From the NCBI RefSeq assembly GCF_003722355.1, contig NZ_QWDD01000001.1, positions 2,526,001 to 2,590,000 on the forward strand: a stretch of DNA of 64,000 nucleotides, in the 5' to 3' direction. The translations under genes and the position numbers were made by a program. Positions 61,062 through 64,000 of the stretch are shown here, in pieces (within the stretch, counting starts at the first letter, position 1; each line of letters begins with the position of its first letter). The notes under the pieces were generated by a model. That model saw only the letters and a list, made by a program, of their open reading frames with translations, did not search any database and was not told the origin of the DNA. This stretch comes from Methylocystis hirsuta (GTDB taxonomy: Bacteria > Pseudomonadota > Alphaproteobacteria > Rhizobiales > Beijerinckiaceae).

Positions 61062-63344
61062 CTACTCCAGCGGCTCCATCGCGCGCGCATCTTCCGCGCT
61101 GCGCTCTTCATCGCTCAGCGGCGCGGTAAATCCGGACGTGCGGCGATTGCGGGGCGCCGGCGACCATGGACGATCCTCGTCGATCGCGCGCGCGGTCGTC
61201 CATTCGACGCCATCCGCCTTGAACCTCAAAGCCACAGCCCCTGTTTCGGATAGTCTGCGGCGATCGATCACGATCTCCGCCGCACAGCCGAGCGGCGCGT
61301 AGAGCCGCGTGATGACGACGGCGACGCGCCCGCAATCTTCAAGGAACGCGCCGCGCTCTGTAACCAGCCCGACAAAGCGGCCATTGACGGCCTTCGCGAT
61401 GCAACCCGAGTCGTCGCAGGCGACGCCGCTCCTGGCGTCCGCGGACTGGCGCGCGTCTCCGTCCGCCCGCAACCATTGTTCCGCGGCGAAAGCGCTCGGC
61501 TTTTGGCCCATGACGGCGAGCTGTCCGGACGGCAGGCGCAGCGCCGCCGATTCTCCGGTCGCCGGCACGGCCAGATCAAAGGGCGCGCCGCTCCTCGCGC
61601 CCATCAGTCCGATCAAGGCGAGAGGAATGGCGAGCGCGCGCCACGCCCAAGTGCGCCATAGCACGAGCGACAGGACCGCAAGCGAAAGGAAAAGGATCGC
61701 CCAGGGCGCAAAGGCCGCAACCGGCAGACTCGCGCCGGGCGCGCTCGCGATCAGCCCGGCGAGATAGGTCACGAGATCGATGCCCAGCTTGAGATAGCGC
61801 CAGATGAAGCCGTCGAGGCCCAAGGGGTAAAGCGCGGCGCCGACGAGCGCGCAGGGAACGGCGAAGAATTCAATGATCGCGAGCGTCAGCGGATTGCCGA
61901 TCAGCACATAGGGGCTCAGCTCGTGAAAATCATACGCCATGAATGAAGCGGTCGCCGAAGTCGCGCAGAGCGTTGCGAAGATCGCCGCCCCGGGTCCGTG
62001 CAGCAGGCGCTCGACGACGCTTTCGCGAAGCGCTCCCCATCGTCCTCGTGGCGCGCGATCGTCGATACGGCGCTTCGCGAGATATTCGCCGCGCCATTCG
62101 TACACCGCGATCAAGGCCGCCACCGCCGCGAAGGAGAGCTGAAAGCTTGCGCCGAGCAACGCCTCCGGCTCGAAAGCGATGATGAAGAGCGCGGCGAGCG
62201 CCAGATTGCGCATCGACAGCGATGGGCGATCGAAGAGAACCGCCGCGAGCATGATGAGAGTCATCACGAGCGCGCGCTCGGTGCCGACGCGAGAGCCCGT
62301 GCCGATGTCGTAGAGAATGGCGCCGAGCATGGCGAGCGCCGCCGCCAATTTCTTGATCGGATAATTCAGCGCAAGAGTTTGCGACATCGCCAACAGGCGC
62401 CGAAAGCCGACGAAGAAGATGCCCGCCACGAGCGTCATCTGAACGCCGGAAATGGTGATGATGTGAAATATGCCCGCCCGGCGAATGAGATTCTTGGCGT
62501 CCTCGGATAGCAAGTCGCGCTTGCCCGTCACCATGGCGGCGGCGATCGCGCCCGCATCGCCGTCAATGATTCGATAGACCCGCATCGCCAAGGCGTTGCG
62601 CATGCGATCGACGTGCGCGAAAAAACGCAGCGAGAATGGCGCCGGTTCGGGCGGGGGCATCGTCTCGATTCGTCCAAGCGCGTTGCCGACCGCGCCGATG
62701 CGCGCAAAAAACGCGTCCCGTGCGAAATCATAGCCGCCGGGGAGCGCCGCCCGCGCTGGCGGCATCAGCCGCGCTTTAAAGGCGATGAAGTCGCCGGCCG
62801 AAAAATTCGGCTCGCCGCGCGTCGTCAATCGCACGCGGGAAGGAATGACGTCGTCCGGATAGCCTTCGGCGCTCGCAACGCGCAGAACAAAACGCGCGCC
62901 GGCCCGGCGCAGATCCACCTCCTCGACGAAGCCGGTCAGCTCACCGATGCCGACGCGTGGAATGACCGGCGCCGCGACGCGCGCCGTCCGCCAGGCGCCC
63001 GACGCAAAGCCGAGGGCGATGAAAGCCAGCGTCAAAAAAAGCGCATGGGCTCGCGCATGGCGGCGCGTAAGCCCGGCCAAGACTGCAAAGGCGGCGAGCG
63101 CGCAAAGGCTAAGCGCGAGCGAAGGTTCACGCTCGGCCGAGAAATAGAGCACGACGCCACCGCCTGAAGCGACGACCCGCCAGAGAAACGGACGGCGTAG
63201 CGCCTGCTCCTGCTCCAGCGCCGCGCTCAGGGCTTCGGCCAATCCTCGTATGCGCAGCGGAAAGACGCGCGATGAAAGATCGCGGCCGCGTTCCTCCCGT
63301 TCAGCCGCGCGCGAAATGTCGTTCAAGAATGCCCGGTCCCGCAC
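61062..63344 (-). CDS. comEC: ComEC/Rec2-family DNA-uptake membrane protein
   Basis: About 760 residues. The N-terminal part has two membrane segments and the DUF4131 region. The competence domain spans residues ~230-520 with AMVTGKRDLLSEDAKNLIRR then GIFHIITISGVQMTLVAGIF and many membrane helices. The C-terminal beta-lactamase-like domain appears shortened; metal-binding HxHxDH is not visible, as in other alphaproteobacterial ComEC proteins. I place the start at a GTG (VRDRAFLND), but the frame is open to 63500 and the true start is uncertain. It would form the inner-membrane channel for single-stranded DNA. Confidence 0.88.
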   Translation of the reverse strand: MRDRAFLNDISRAAEREERGRDLSSRVFPLRIRGLAEALSAALEQEQALRRPFLWRVVASGGGVVLYFSAEREPSLALSLCALAAFAVLAGLTRRHARAHALFLTLAFIALGFASGAWRTARVAAPVIPRVGIGELTGFVEEVDLRRAGARFVLRVASAEGYPDDVIPSRVRLTTRGEPNFSAGDFIAFKARLMPPARAALPGGYDFARDAFFARIGAVGNALGRIETMPPPEPAPFSLRFFAHVDRMRNALAMRVYRIIDGDAGAIAAAMVTGKRDLLSEDAKNLIRRAGIFHIITISGVQMTLVAGIFFVGFRRLLAMSQTLALNYPIKKLAAALAMLGAILYDIGTGSRVGTERALVMTLIMLAAVLFDRPSLSMRNLALAALFIIAFEPEALLGASFQLSFAAVAALIAVYEWRGEYLAKRRIDDRAPRGRWGALRESVVERLLHGPGAAIFATLCATSATASFMAYDFHELSPYVLIGNPLTLAIIEFFAVPCALVGAALYPLGLDGFIWRYLKLGIDLVTYLAGLIASAPGASLPVAAFAPWAILFLSLAVLSLVLWRTWAWRALAIPLALIGLMGARSGAPFDLAVPATGESAALRLPSGQLAVMGQKPSAFAAEQWLRADGDARQSADARSGVACDDSGCIAKAVNGRFVGLVTERGAFLEDCGRVAVVITRLYAPLGCAAEIVIDRRRLSETGAVALRFKADGVEWTTARAIDEDRPWSPAPRNRRTSGFTAPLSDEERSAEDARAMEPLE

Positions 63345-63551
63345 AAATACGGGAAAGAGCCTAGCGCCGACCGCGCCCCTTGTCTTGCATCGCCTTTGCG
63401 TCCCTGAACCGCTGCGCGCCACCGGGCGGTTGCCTGCGACGCCACAAGAAACTATCCCCTTAGAGCAGGAGCGAGATTCACGCTTGAGATGGACTCGCAA
63501 TGCGATCAGCGCGCAGCGGCGCGGCGATCGCCGTCAATCGGTTAGGCGTCA

Positions 63552-63914
63552 ATGAACAGCGATCCATCGCCGGGCAGATCCTTGTTTCGCGGACTGACGC
63601 GAAAATGCCCAAACTGCGGCGAGGGCAAGCTGTTCGCGAGCTACCTCAAGCCGCGCGAGTCTTGCGCGCATTGCCGGGAAAGTTTTGCGGGCCTCGATGC
63701 GGATGATGGTCCAGCATGGCTGACCGTCGGCGCCGTGACCATAACAGTCGTGCCGCTTCTCTTCATATTGGAGAGCAGCGGACATTACTCCTATGCTGTC
63801 GAGATGCTGATCGTTGTGCCGCTAACGATCGCGCTCGTGTTGCTCTTGCTCCCGCTTACGAAGGGATTTTTCATCTCGGCGCTATGGCTGCTGTCGAGGA
63901 AGCCGAATTCTTAG
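63552..63914 (+). CDS. DUF983 membrane protein with zinc ribbon
   Basis: A 120-residue protein. The N-terminal zinc ribbon is RKCPNCGEGKLFASYLKPRE then SCAHCRESF (two CxxC pairs). Two membrane segments follow: VGAVTITVVPLLFIL and VPLTIALVLLLLPLT. The DUF983 family is common next to cytochrome oxidase or RNase genes in alphaproteobacteria; its function is unknown. The remaining ~85 bases of the window contain no gene that I can support. Confidence 0.92.
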   Translation: MNSDPSPGRSLFRGLTRKCPNCGEGKLFASYLKPRESCAHCRESFAGLDADDGPAWLTVGAVTITVVPLLFILESSGHYSYAVEMLIVVPLTIALVLLLLPLTKGFFISALWLLSRKPNS

Positions 63915-64000
63915 ATTCGCGTTTGTTAACGGTATCCCTTCGCCGGCGGCCGCCTGGCTTTGAACTCGATTTTGGAGATAGCTGTCTGAAGAGTGGCTCG

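Noticed and set aside
1..64000. CRISPR arrays, tRNA and rRNA genes
   Set aside because: No regularly spaced repeats of CRISPR type and no cloverleaf or rRNA-like segments were noticed by eye; a tRNAscan/CRISPR search would settle it.

Overview
The window is GC-rich, with dense gene overlaps, a gaacN7gaac (GTTC-N7-GTTC type) SOS box upstream of lexA, an Rsm22-type methyltransferase, a phasin and rhizobial-type mobile-element genes. These point to an alphaproteobacterium of the Hyphomicrobiales. A methanotroph of the Methylocystis/Methylosinus kind is plausible, but that is a guess from overall gene flavour and not from a diagnostic gene.

Left edge (1-3.9 kb): the end of a BREX-1 phage-defence operon on the minus strand. 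It shows the start of pglZ and only the last ~130 codons of pglX, which is cut by a complete IS21-family element (istA/istB). The other side of the IS21 abuts a truncated IS630 transposase, so the 5' part of pglX is not beside the element.

Conjugative element (about 3.9-32.6 kb, plus strand): a Tn4371-like integrative/conjugative or plasmid backbone. It contains a 5'-truncated Toprim primase-like gene, DUF2493, DUF736, DUF2285 and HTH genes, repA with three iteron-like repeats, DUF2840, a TraF peptidase, a lytic transglycosylase, a relaxase, TraG, a CopG-like protein and trbB-C-D-E-J-K-L-F-G-I-DUF2274. No integrase and no parA are visible. Three insertions mark it: an AT-richer RelA/SpoT-domain gene between copG and trbB; an IS66 element landed exactly in the trbG/trbI overlap; and a nonsense mutation plus a frameshift in two accessory genes.

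Giant-protein/acyl operon (33.0-45.4 kb, minus strand): seven closely packed genes. Two encode very large beta-rich-looking proteins of ~1566 and ~1544 residues that I do not recognise. They are followed by an acyl carrier protein, a hotdog dehydratase, a ketosynthase with an intact active site, a half-size catalytically dead ketosynthase-like protein and a small unknown protein. Transposase remnants (IS4-like and IS3-like) flank the operon. This is the best candidate for an undescribed system in the window.

Transition and core chromosome (46-64 kb): an orphan AbiEi-like gene, a DJ-1/PfpI protein and an IS110 element lead into ordinary housekeeping genes: redoxin, zincin-like peptidase, leuC, rsm22, a VOC protein, rplS, phasin, dodecin, ycjX, gltA, gltX, lexA, comEC and a DUF983 gene. 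Several palindromic intergenic repeats lie here. The contrast suggests that the window spans the boundary between an accessory island and the core chromosome.
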